Part shown: piece after piece, positions 32,698-40,733 of the stretch
Position numbering within the stretch: the stretch's first letter is position 1
Layout: every line of letters begins with the position of its first letter
Source of the DNA: Erythrobacter donghaensis
GTDB lineage: Bacteria; Pseudomonadota; Alphaproteobacteria; Sphingomonadales; Sphingomonadaceae
NCBI RefSeq assembly: GCF_001557325.1
Contig: NZ_LSJS01000298.1
Coordinates: 1-41,637 of the forward strand
Reading direction: 5' to 3'
DNA length: 41,637 nt
Translations under genes and position numbers: made by a program
Notes under the pieces: generated by a model
Told to the model about the DNA's origin: nothing
Database searches by the model: none
Seen by the model: only the letters and a program-made list of their open reading frames with translations

Positions 32698-33036
32698 TCA
32701 GCACTCCACCAGAACGAAGCTCATCGCGAGGGTCGCGGCCATGGCGATGCGCATGCGGCGCGAAGGCGCTGCCAGCGCCGGGCAGGCTGCGGGCTCGGCC
32801 GCGCCTCGGACGTCATAGGCCGCCAGCATTGCCAGCTCGCCAAGCTCGCGCCGCTCCATGTCACCCACCATCCCGTGCACATCCTCGGCGAGCAGTTCGG
32901 CATCCCCGATCAGCGCCGAGGCGCGGGTGAAATCGCCGCGCGCCAAGGCATCACGCGCTTCTCGCTGAAGGCGCCGCGCGTGGTTCGCCAATTGTCCGAC
33001 AAAGTCGCCGTCACGGCGTGTCGATTCCGATCCCAT
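32698..33036 (-). CDS. Small hypothetical protein with helical domain and C-terminal hydrophobic segment
   Basis: A 112-residue protein, mostly helical and charged (QLANHARRLQREARDALARGD). It has a moderately hydrophobic C-terminal segment (MRIAMAATLAMSFVLVEC) that may anchor it in the membrane. The ATG is at 33036. I do not recognise the family. It is convergent with oxyR and 73 bp downstream of pgsA on the same strand. Codon use agrees with its neighbours, which supports a real gene. Confidence 0.6.
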   Translation of the reverse strand: MGSESTRRDGDFVGQLANHARRLQREARDALARGDFTRASALIGDAELLAEDVHGMVGDMERRELGELAMLAAYDVRGAAEPAACPALAAPSRRMRIAMAATLAMSFVLVEC

Positions 33037-33109
33037 GCGCCAAGGTGTAACCCGATGCCGCCCCCCGCTTCCAGTGCGAAACGTGCAAGCGTCCGGGCGA
33101 CGTTGCGAC

Positions 33110-33718
33110 TCAATCCATGTGCTTGAGGCCGACGCGGAGGTAATCCCAGCCGGTGATGCAGGTCAGCACCGCGGCGGTCCACAGCGAAACGAGGCCGACA
33201 AGGTGCACCCAGCTCTGCGCGATCGTGGCGCAGGCCTCGCCCACCGACTGGCACGGCTGCCCGTGCACGGCCCCGCCGAGGATCAGCGCGCCCAGTGACA
33301 CCAGCTGGAAGGTGGTCTTCCATTTGGCCAGCCGCGACACCGGCACCGAGACCTGGATCCCGCCCAGAAACTCGCGCAGGCCCGAGACCGCGATCTCGCG
33401 CACCAGGATCACCAGCCCGGCGATCACGTGGATATCGCCCGCATAGGGACCGCGCAGATAGCCTTGCGCGGTCAGCACCAGAATCACCGCCGCCACCATG
33501 ATCTTGTCGGCGATCGGATCGAGGAAGATCCCGAGCTTCGAGACCGTCCCCTGCGCGCGGGCGAGGTAGCCGTCGAAGAAATCCGTGATCGCGATCACGC
33601 AATAGAGCACGAAACCAACAAGATAGCCCGCGCGCCACTCGGGCCACCACAGGAAGAAGGCCAGCAGCGGCACCGCGAAGATGCGGCTACAGGTGAGGAT
33701 GTTGGGCAGGCTCGACAT
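33110..33718 (-). CDS. pgsA: CDP-diacylglycerol--glycerol-3-phosphate 3-phosphatidyltransferase
   Basis: A 202-residue membrane enzyme making phosphatidylglycerol phosphate. The CDP-alcohol phosphotransferase signature is complete: D-G-x2-A-R-x8-G-x3-D-x3-D with Asp46, Asp49, Gly50, Arg54, Gly63, Asp67 and Asp71. The start SLPNILTCSRIFAVPLL is typical. Several transmembrane segments follow. The ATG is at 33718. It is divergent from the transporter gene at 33888, whose likely lysophospholipid role would fit membrane-lipid metabolism. Confidence 0.94.
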   Translation of the reverse strand: MSSLPNILTCSRIFAVPLLAFFLWWPEWRAGYLVGFVLYCVIAITDFFDGYLARAQGTVSKLGIFLDPIADKIMVAAVILVLTAQGYLRGPYAGDIHVIAGLVILVREIAVSGLREFLGGIQVSVPVSRLAKWKTTFQLVSLGALILGGAVHGQPCQSVGEACATIAQSWVHLVGLVSLWTAAVLTCITGWDYLRVGLKHMD

Positions 33719-33887
33719 AGGTTTCCCCCGCCCCCTCTAGCCGCTTGCGGCCCCGCGCAAAACCCCTGCTCGGATAAACCCGCCCGGCAGGCCCGCCTCC
33801 GCCGCCGCACGGTTTGCGGACTTGTGAAACCGCGCCCCCGCGCTATGTCGCTCGTAACTCGAAGGGAAGCCCCAGCGTAACACCCGC

Positions 33888-35207
33888 ATGACCACATCGC
33901 TCCAACTCATGGGCAAGCGCCGCTTTGCGCCGCTGTTCGTCACCCAGCTGCTCAACGCGCTCAACGACAATCTCTACAAGAACGCGATGGTGCTGTTCAT
34001 CGTGTACCAGCTCTATGATTCGCCCGAGATGGAGACGCTGGTGAGCGGGGTGGCGACGGCGCTGTTCGTGCTGCCCTTCGTGCTGTTTTCGGCAACCTCG
34101 GGCCAGCTGGCCGACATGCGCGACAAGACCGGCATCATCCGCTGGATCAAGTTCGCCGAGATCATCATCATGGCGGGCGGCGCCGCCGGGCTGCTGCTCG
34201 CCGCGCAAGGCATGATGGTCGAGACCGTGGCGATCCCGCTGATGTTCGCCGCGCTCTTCGCGATGGGGGTCCATTCGACCTTTTTCGGCCCGATCAAATA
34301 CGCGATCCTGCCCCAGCATCTCGAGGATCACGAGGTGCTCGCGGGCACCGGGCTGGTCGAGGCGGGGACCTATGTGGCGATCCTCACCGGCATGATCCTC
34401 GCCGCCGTCCTTACGGTGGGCCAGAGCACGGTCGCGGTCATCGCCATAGCGCTGGTCGGCTATGCGGTGTGCCGCTTCGTCCCGGCCGCCCCGCCGCAGA
34501 GCCGCGACGTGACGGTCGAGTGGAACCCGATCCGCGCCTCGCGCTCGCTGGTCGCCTTCTCGATGCGCAATCTCGAGCTGCGCTACGCGGTGCTGGCGAT
34601 CAGCTTCTTCTGGGCGATCGCGGCGATCCTGGGCGTGCAGTTCTTCCCGCTCGCCAAGAACGTGCTGCTCGCCGACAAGCAGGTGGCGATGGTGATGCTG
34701 GTGGCCTTTTCGGCCGGCATCGCGATCGGATCGGTGGCGATCAACGCGCTGCTCAAGGGCGAGATTTCCGCGCGCCACTCGCCGGTCTCGGTGCTGGTGA
34801 TGGGAGCGCTGCTGATCGGGTTCTACCTGATCTGCCGGATGTGGGACTTGCAGCCTTCGGGCGAGCTGTTCACCGTGACGGAGTTCCTCGCCCAGCCGCT
34901 CGCGCTGCTGCTGGTCGCCAACCTGCTGCTGATCGCGGTGGCGGGCGGCATGTTCGTGGTGCCGCTCTATGCCTTTCTGACGACGCGGGTGGAAAAGTCC
35001 GAAGCCTCGCGCTCGGTCGCGGCGAACAACTTCATCTCCTCGGTCTTCATGGCCACGGGAGCGGCGATCGCCGGCGTGCTCGGCTTCCTCGGCATCCCGC
35101 TGGCCGAGCAATTGCTGCTGAGCCTCGCGCTGTGCCTGCTCTCGGCTCATCTCGCGCGCAAGCTCTACCGGGTGGAAACGCGGCGGGTTGCCGCCGCTGC
35201 CGCCTAG
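33888..35207 (+). CDS. MFS transporter, LplT-like (probable lysophospholipid transporter)
   Basis: A 439-residue major-facilitator protein with about 12 membrane segments. The start (LFVTQLLNALNDNLYKNAM), the motif ADMRDKTGIIRWIK in the first loop, and FFGPIKYAILPQHL are characteristic of the LplT family, which moves lysophospholipids inward for re-acylation. In related bacteria it is often fused to acyltransferase and ligase domains; here only the transporter is present, and no acyltransferase is adjacent. The ATG is at 33888. The function is inferred from family resemblance. Confidence 0.85.
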   Translation: MTTSLQLMGKRRFAPLFVTQLLNALNDNLYKNAMVLFIVYQLYDSPEMETLVSGVATALFVLPFVLFSATSGQLADMRDKTGIIRWIKFAEIIIMAGGAAGLLLAAQGMMVETVAIPLMFAALFAMGVHSTFFGPIKYAILPQHLEDHEVLAGTGLVEAGTYVAILTGMILAAVLTVGQSTVAVIAIALVGYAVCRFVPAAPPQSRDVTVEWNPIRASRSLVAFSMRNLELRYAVLAISFFWAIAAILGVQFFPLAKNVLLADKQVAMVMLVAFSAGIAIGSVAINALLKGEISARHSPVSVLVMGALLIGFYLICRMWDLQPSGELFTVTEFLAQPLALLLVANLLLIAVAGGMFVVPLYAFLTTRVEKSEASRSVAANNFISSVFMATGAAIAGVLGFLGIPLAEQLLLSLALCLLSAHLARKLYRVETRRVAAAAA

Positions 35208-35214
35208 GGGTTCC

Positions 35215-35406
35215 TCAGATGATGAAGGCGAACACCGCGAGCGTCACCGCGACATAGGTGCTGGCGACGCCGCGCACGTCGTCGATCGTCAGCCGCCATA
35301 GGCTCTCGGCCGGGATCGGGATCAGGTCGCGCTTGACATGCGGCGGCAGACTCATGCGGAACCAGTGGCGGGCGGTCTCATCGGTGAGAACCAGGCTGCG
35401 GCGCAT
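35215..35406 (-). CDS. Small conserved-looking hypothetical membrane protein
   Basis: A 63-residue protein starting MRRSLVLTDETARHWFRMSL and ending with one hydrophobic segment (STYVAVTLAVFAFII) that should span the membrane. The ATG at 35406 has GGAGAC upstream. I do not know its function. It is convergent with the transporter gene (7-bp gap) and divergent from the ThDP enzyme. Confidence 0.65.
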   Translation of the reverse strand: MRRSLVLTDETARHWFRMSLPPHVKRDLIPIPAESLWRLTIDDVRGVASTYVAVTLAVFAFII

Positions 35407-35565
35407 CTTCGCGAGTCTCCGGGTGGCAGGTCGTGCCAGTTTTAAGACTTTCTTAACCTTTGGAAACGGTTTGCGGCAGGTGTGTCGCAGCGTGGGACAG
35501 GGCGCGTTTGCGCCGCCCCGCTCTCGGCGTTAGAGCCGCCCGCAGACGACGGGAGAGTTTTTGCC

Positions 35566-37245
35566 ATGACCGATTCCACCCGCAGCGCAGCCGCCCTGCT
35601 GGTCGATTGCCTCGCCGCCCAGGGGTGCGAGCGGATCTTCACCGTGCCGGGCGAAAGCTTCCTCAGCGTCCTCGATGCACTGCCCGACCGGCCCGAGATC
35701 GCGGTCGTCACCTGCCGTCAGGAAGGCGGGGTCGCCTTCATGGCCTGCGCCGACGGGGCGATGACGGGCGCTCCGGGAATCGCCTTCGTCACCCGCGGCC
35801 CGGGCGCGACCAATGCGTCGATCGGCCTCCATGTGGCCCATCAGGATTCGCAGCCGATGATCCTGTTCGTCGGCGATGTCGCGCGCGGGGCGCAGGGGCG
35901 CGAGGGGTTCCAGGAGGTCGATTTCACCGCCTTCTTCTCGCCCATCTGCAAGTGGGCGGCGCGGATCGATGATCCGCTGCGCATCCCCGAATACATCGCC
36001 CGCGCCCATGCGACCGCGATCAGCGGTCGGCCCGGGCCGGTGGTGCTGGCCCTGCCCGAAGACATGCTGGTCGAAGAGGTGCCCGCGAGCCTCGCCCCGC
36101 GCCCGCAGGCGCTGCGCCCGGCGCAGGCGGTCTGCCCCGACGCGATGCGCGCGCTGTTCGACATGATCGCCGATGCGGCGAGCCCCATCGCGATCATCGG
36201 CGGCGCGGGGTGGAACGCCAAGGCGCGCCACTACTTCCAGCAATTTGCGGAAGGGATCGGACTGCCGGTGGCGACCGCCTTCCGCCGTCAGGACGCGATT
36301 GCGCCCGAATCGCCCGTCTATGCCGGCAACCTCGGCTACGGGCCGAACCCCCAGCTGGTCGAGCGGGTCAGGAATGCCGACCTCGTGATCGCTGTCGGTG
36401 CAAGGCTCGGCGAGGCGACGACCGACGGCTACACCGTCCCCACGCTCGAGCACCCCGGCCAGACGCTGGTCCACATCCACCCCGACCCCGAGGAACTCGG
36501 CCGCGTCTACCGCACCGACCTCGCGTTGTGCTGCGCGGTCGACGAATTCGCCGAATGCGCGGCGCTGTGGGATCATTCCGACATCATCCCCTTCGATGCC
36601 GGGGCCGAGGCGCACGCCGAGTGGCTCGCCTGGTCCACCCCGCAACCTTCGGACGCGGCGATGGACCTTGCGGCCTGCGTCGGTGCGATGCGCGCCATGC
36701 TCCCCGCCGACACGATCATCTGCAACGGCGCGGGCAATTTCGCCGGATGGTGGCACCGCTACTGGCGCTACCAGGCCTATCCCGGCCAGCTCGCCCCGAC
36801 CTGCGGCGCGATGGGATATGGCGTCCCCGCCGCGGTTGCTGCCGCGCTGCGCTTCCCCGAGCGAACGGTGGTTGCCGTGGCGGGGGACGGGGACTTCCTG
36901 ATGAACGGACAGGAACTTGCCACTGCCGCGCAATATGGCGCGAACCTCATCGTGGTGGTGGTCGACAACGGCGCCTATGGCACGATCCGCATGCACCAGG
37001 AGCGCGAATATCCAGGCCGGATCTCGGCAACCGCGCTCGCCAATCCCGATTTCGCGATGCTGGGCGCAGCTTACGGGGCGTGGAGCGCGCGGGCGACGAC
37101 CACGGCGGAATTCATCGCCGCGCTCGACGAGGCCAGGGGGCGCAGCGGCATCCGCCTGATCCACGCGCTCACCGATCTCGAGCGCATCGCAGCGAGCGGC
37201 GCGACCATCTCCGGCCTGCGCGCGCGGGCCAATCGCACCGCCTGA
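35566..37245 (+). CDS. Thiamine-diphosphate-dependent enzyme, acetolactate-synthase-like
   Basis: A 559-residue enzyme with the three-domain ThDP fold. Glu53 (CRQEGGVAF) is the cofactor-activating Glu. The middle domain resembles the Rossmann-like one of acetolactate synthases. The C-terminal ThDP-binding motif is GDGDFLMNGQELATAA and then VVVDNGAYGTIR, with DN where many members have NN. It may decarboxylate or ligate a 2-oxo acid, but no ilvN small subunit or pathway partner is adjacent, so a true acetolactate synthase role is doubtful. The ATG at 35566 has GGGAGAG upstream; the longer frame from 35482 crosses the promoter region. A strong terminator follows. Confidence 0.85.
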   Translation: MTDSTRSAAALLVDCLAAQGCERIFTVPGESFLSVLDALPDRPEIAVVTCRQEGGVAFMACADGAMTGAPGIAFVTRGPGATNASIGLHVAHQDSQPMILFVGDVARGAQGREGFQEVDFTAFFSPICKWAARIDDPLRIPEYIARAHATAISGRPGPVVLALPEDMLVEEVPASLAPRPQALRPAQAVCPDAMRALFDMIADAASPIAIIGGAGWNAKARHYFQQFAEGIGLPVATAFRRQDAIAPESPVYAGNLGYGPNPQLVERVRNADLVIAVGARLGEATTDGYTVPTLEHPGQTLVHIHPDPEELGRVYRTDLALCCAVDEFAECAALWDHSDIIPFDAGAEAHAEWLAWSTPQPSDAAMDLAACVGAMRAMLPADTIICNGAGNFAGWWHRYWRYQAYPGQLAPTCGAMGYGVPAAVAAALRFPERTVVAVAGDGDFLMNGQELATAAQYGANLIVVVVDNGAYGTIRMHQEREYPGRISATALANPDFAMLGAAYGAWSARATTTAEFIAALDEARGRSGIRLIHALTDLERIAASGATISGLRARANRTA

Positions 37246-37252
37246 CGCGCGA

Positions 37253-37296
37253 AAGGGCCGCCCCTCGCAAAAGAGGAGCGGCCCTTCGGCTTTTCA
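37253..37296. terminator. Strong bidirectional terminator
   Basis: AAGGGCCGC-C-CCTC (37253-37266) pairs with GAGG-A-GCGGCCCTT (37273-37286), 13 bp and one mismatch, loop GCAAAA. CGGCTTTT follows on the plus strand. It ends the ThDP enzyme gene and, from the other side, the CsbD-like gene. Confidence 0.9.
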
Positions 37297-37309
37297 GACG
37301 GGCAGTCGA

Positions 37310-37477
37310 TCAGGCGCGGTTGACGACGCCCTTGACCTCGCCCTTGAGCCGGTCACCCTTGCCTTCGACTTCCTGCTTGCGGCCCTCGGCACGGGTCTCA
37401 GGGTCGGCCGAGCGCTGCTTGGCCTCGCCGATCGTTTCCTTGACGGCGCCCTTGGCCTTGTCGTTGAATTCACCCAT
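37310..37477 (-). CDS. CsbD-family stress protein
   Basis: A 55-residue, very hydrophilic protein with the CsbD pattern MGEFNDKAKGAVKETIGEAK and then EGKGDRLKGEVKG. CsbD-like proteins are induced in general stress in many bacteria, but their molecular role is unknown. The ATG at 37477 follows a perfect AGGAGG, pointing to strong expression. It is a monocistronic gene between a bidirectional terminator and a short AT-richer promoter region (37480-37530). Confidence 0.9.
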   Translation of the reverse strand: MGEFNDKAKGAVKETIGEAKQRSADPETRAEGRKQEVEGKGDRLKGEVKGVVNRA

Positions 37478-37596
37478 GATAACCTCCTGTGTTAAACCAA
37501 TGTATTTAGTGGTTTTTCACAAGATTTACGGGCCTGGCGCAGCTTCGTTCCCCAATCCGGGGCAAACGGTGGCCGCAGCGCGGCAGGCGCCGGGAT

Positions 37597-38004
37597 TCAG
37601 GCTCCCGCCATCTCCCGGATCACGGCCCATTCCTCCGGCGTCACCGCGCACACCGAAAGGCGCGAGAGGCGAATGAGCTGCATCTCTGCCAGCCGCGGCT
37701 CGGCCTTGATCGCCGCGAGCGTCACGGCCCGCGGGAACTTCTCCTTCGCCTTGAGCTTCACCGCCGCCCACTTGCCGGTCTCGTCGGTCGGATCGCCGAT
37801 GCCGGTGACGGTGATCTCGGCGATCCCGACGATCTCGAGACCCTCGCGGCTGTGATAGAAGAACGCCTCGTCCCCCGGCTGCATCGCCATCAGGTTGTTG
37901 CGCGCAAGATAGTTGCGCACCCCGTCCCACGTCCCTTCGCCCTCGGCGACAAGATCGTCCCAGCTGTATTTGAAGGGTTCGGATTTCATCAGCCAGTAGG
38001 CCAT
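37597..38004 (-). CDS. EVE domain protein
   Basis: A 135-residue protein consisting of a single EVE domain (PUA-like fold). It starts MAYWLMKSEPFKYSWDDL, with the conserved TWDGVRNYLARNNL and GDEAFFYHS. EVE domains bind modified bases in DNA or RNA; the function of stand-alone bacterial members is not settled. The ATG at 38004 gives the normal family start; an upstream ATG at 38133 would add 43 unrelated residues. It is divergent from the GGDEF-EAL gene. Confidence 0.92.
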   Translation of the reverse strand: MAYWLMKSEPFKYSWDDLVAEGEGTWDGVRNYLARNNLMAMQPGDEAFFYHSREGLEIVGIAEITVTGIGDPTDETGKWAAVKLKAKEKFPRAVTLAAIKAEPRLAEMQLIRLSRLSVCAVTPEEWAVIREMAGA

Positions 38005-38162
38005 TTTACGCGCGTGCTCCCATGCGAATGACGCGCCCCGATAGACCGCCGGGCGGCCGCTCGCCAAGCCCTGCCGATTAACCCGATGTTTAGCGCAATC
38101 TGCGATGAACCGCCGATAGAGGGCAAGGGGCACGCTACGGGATCTCCCTGCTCCACGGCTGC

Positions 38163-39848
38163 ATGGCGAGGCAAGAGGCGACGGTCTTGACGGAGCACGA
38201 ACCAGACAATCCGCTCGGAGCGGCCGAACGCGACATCATCGCCCTCGGAATTGCCACGGCCTCGATCATCCTGCTGGTCGGCACCGGGGGCACGGTGATG
38301 CCGCAGGTGATGGCCGTGCTGACCGGCGACGGAGACGCGCCCAACGTCATCCTCGTCAATGCCCTGCTGCTCAACATCGCCTTGGTCATCTTCGGCTGGC
38401 GGCGCTACCGCGAACTCACCCGCGAGATCGAGGAACGTCGCCGCGCCGAGGCCCGCGCCCGGCTGCTGGCGGCCACCGATCCGCTCACCGGCTGTCTCAA
38501 CCGCCGGTCGATGTTCGAGGCAACCGAGGAACTGCGCGCGCGCGCCGCGATCCGCGGAGAGGCGATCGTCTATTGCATGATCGATCTCGACAATTTCAAG
38601 CAGATCAACGATATGCACGGGCATACGGCGGGCGATGCGGTGCTGGTGATGCTGTGCGAGCGGGTCCGCGCACTGCTCCCGCGCGAGGCGCGGCTGGCGC
38701 GGCTGGGGGGCGACGAATTCGCCTTCGTCATGCCGTTCCCGGCCGGCCACGCCGACCGGGTCGACGATCTCGTCATCCGCCTGTTCGAAAGCCTCGCCCA
38801 GCCCTTCCGCATGCCCGAGCTGACGGTCGACCTGACCCTGTCGATCGGCCTTGCCGCCGATCACGACGCCGATGGCACGATCGGCCCGGTGGTCGATGCT
38901 GCCACGCTGATGCACCGCGCGGACATGGCGCTCTACCACGCCAAGAAGCAGGGCCGGAACCGCTACTTCTGGTTCGAGCCCAGCATGGAAAGCGAGCTGC
39001 GCTTTCGCAACCAGCTCGAAACCGGCATCCGCCGCGGCCTCGCGCGCGGCGAGTTCGTGCCCTTCTACGAACAGCAGGTCGATCTCGACACCGGCGCGCT
39101 GGTCGGCTTCGAGATGCTCGCCCGCTGGCGCTCGCCGCAGCTCGGCCTCATCAGCCCCGAAATCTTTGTGCCGATCGCCGAGGAGATCGGCCTCATCAAC
39201 GAGATGTCGGAACGCCTGATCGAACAGGCCCTTGCCGACGCGCGCGAGTGGGACGACCGGCTCACGCTCTCGGTCAACATCTCGCCGGTGCAGCTGCGCG
39301 ACCCGTGGTTCGCCCAGCGCATCCTCAAGAAGCTGGTCGCCGCCGGCTTCCCGCCGCAGCGGCTCGAGATCGAGATCACCGAGAGCTGCCTGCACGAGAA
39401 TATCGGCCTCGTGCGCTCGATGATCATGTCCCTGCGCAACCAGGGCGTGCAGATCGCGCTCCACGATTTCGGCACCGGCTATTCGAGCTTGGAGCAACTG
39501 CGCAGCCTGCCCTTCGACCGCATCAAGATCGACCGCAGCTTCGTGAGCGAGCTCAAGGCACCGGGTGGCAGCTCGCGGCTGGTCGAGGCGATCGTCTCGC
39601 TGGGACGCGGGCTCGATCTGCCGCTGACGGCCGAGGGCGTGGAGGACGAGGAAATCCTCAAGGCGCTGAAGTCGATGGGTCGGCTCAAGGCGCAGGGCTA
39701 TTTCTACGGCCTGCCCGAGGACTCCGAGGCTGTCCGCACGCGGTTGCGAGCGGCGGGGATGCTCACGGGCAATGGCGGCGCGGGCGTGCCAGCAACCCGC
39801 AAGGCCGGCGAGGACGCACAGGCGCTCCACCGCATCGCCCGCCCCTGA
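38163..39848 (+). CDS. GGDEF-EAL c-di-GMP signalling protein with variant EAL motifs
   Basis: A 561-residue inner-membrane protein with two N-terminal hydrophobic helices (about 22-50 and 60-80), a short coiled coil, a GGDEF domain (about 100-260) and an EAL domain (about 280-530). The cyclase motif GGDEF is intact (182-186). The RxxD product-inhibition site upstream is absent (PREARLARL). In the EAL domain the signature reads E-M-L (Glu317), and the metal-binding DDFGTG reads HDFGTG, so the first Asp is His434. Diguanylate cyclase activity is thus plausible, while phosphodiesterase activity may be reduced or lost. The ATG is at 38163. Confidence 0.92.
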   Translation: MARQEATVLTEHEPDNPLGAAERDIIALGIATASIILLVGTGGTVMPQVMAVLTGDGDAPNVILVNALLLNIALVIFGWRRYRELTREIEERRRAEARARLLAATDPLTGCLNRRSMFEATEELRARAAIRGEAIVYCMIDLDNFKQINDMHGHTAGDAVLVMLCERVRALLPREARLARLGGDEFAFVMPFPAGHADRVDDLVIRLFESLAQPFRMPELTVDLTLSIGLAADHDADGTIGPVVDAATLMHRADMALYHAKKQGRNRYFWFEPSMESELRFRNQLETGIRRGLARGEFVPFYEQQVDLDTGALVGFEMLARWRSPQLGLISPEIFVPIAEEIGLINEMSERLIEQALADAREWDDRLTLSVNISPVQLRDPWFAQRILKKLVAAGFPPQRLEIEITESCLHENIGLVRSMIMSLRNQGVQIALHDFGTGYSSLEQLRSLPFDRIKIDRSFVSELKAPGGSSRLVEAIVSLGRGLDLPLTAEGVEDEEILKALKSMGRLKAQGYFYGLPEDSEAVRTRLRAAGMLTGNGGAGVPATRKAGEDAQALHRIARP

Positions 39849-39899
39849 ACCCGCCCGGGGACTGGACGCGCGGCCCCTGCGTGCATAGATGCTCGCCCA

Positions 39900-40733
39900 G
39901 TGAGCGAGACCATTCCTTTCATCAAGATGCACGGGCTCGGCAACGACTTCGTGGTGATCGACGCGCGCACGGCCGCGCTGCCGGGTGCGATGACCGCGGC
40001 GATTGCCCGCGCCCTGGCCGACCGGCGGACCGGGATCGGCTGCGACCAGCTGATCCTGCTCGAGCCGAGCGAGGCGCAAGACTTCCGCGTGCGGTTCTTC
40101 AATGCCGATGGCAGCGAGGCCGGAGCCTGCGGCAATGGCAGCCGCGCGGTGGCCCTGCTCCACGGAACGCCTGCGACGGTCGAGACCGGCGGCGGGCCGA
40201 TCGCGCTCGAACCGCTGGAAGCGGGCGCGCGGGTCGACATGGGCGCCGCGCGATTCGACTGGGAGGCCATTCCGCTGGCCTACCCGATGGACACGGCGCG
40301 CATGCCGGTCGGGTGGGAGACGCTCGAAGGCCCGATGGCGGTCAATGTCGGCAATCCGCACGTGGTCTTCTTCGTCGATGACGCCCTTGCGGTCGAGCTC
40401 GAGCGGCTCGGGCCGGTCATCGAGCACGACCCGCTGTTCCCCGAGCGTGTCAACGTCAATGTCGCGAGCCTTGCGGGGCCCGACCACCTCCACCTGCGCG
40501 TATGGGAGCGCGGCGCCGGCCTCACCCGCGCCTGCGGCACCGGCGCCTGCGCCACTGCGGTCGCGGCGATCCGCCGCGGGCTGGTGCGCAGCCCCGTGCG
40601 CGTCACCCTCCCGGGCGGCGACCTCGTGATCGCGTGGGAGCCCTCCGGCACCATCGTGATGAGCGGGCCGGCCGCGACCAGCTTTCGCGGCACCTTCGCC
40701 TGGGACGACTACGCAGCGGGCGCTGCAACTTGA
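39900..40733 (+). CDS. dapF: Diaminopimelate epimerase
   Basis: A 277-residue PLP-independent epimerase converting LL- to meso-diaminopimelate for lysine and peptidoglycan. Both catalytic cysteines are present: Cys77 (NADGSEAGACGNGSR) and Cys212 (TRACGTGACATA). FIKMHGLGNDFVVID is the usual N-terminus. The start is a GTG at 39900. Its stop overlaps the TTG start of mtaB by 4 bp, so the two are translationally coupled, a common order in alphaproteobacteria. Confidence 0.96.
   Translation: MSETIPFIKMHGLGNDFVVIDARTAALPGAMTAAIARALADRRTGIGCDQLILLEPSEAQDFRVRFFNADGSEAGACGNGSRAVALLHGTPATVETGGGPIALEPLEAGARVDMGAARFDWEAIPLAYPMDTARMPVGWETLEGPMAVNVGNPHVVFFVDDALAVELERLGPVIEHDPLFPERVNVNVASLAGPDHLHLRVWERGAGLTRACGTGACATAVAAIRRGLVRSPVRVTLPGGDLVIAWEPSGTIVMSGPAATSFRGTFAWDDYAAGAAT

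Noticed and set aside
37478..37560. EcfG-type general-stress promoter before the CsbD-like gene
   Set aside because: The expected GGAAC -35 block with a GTT -10 at the right distance could not be found, so no promoter was annotated.
37989..40493. 834-codon minus-strand open frame opposite the GGDEF-EAL and dapF genes
   Set aside because: Antisense shadow in GC-rich DNA. The plus-strand genes have clear catalytic motifs, and the minus frame has none.
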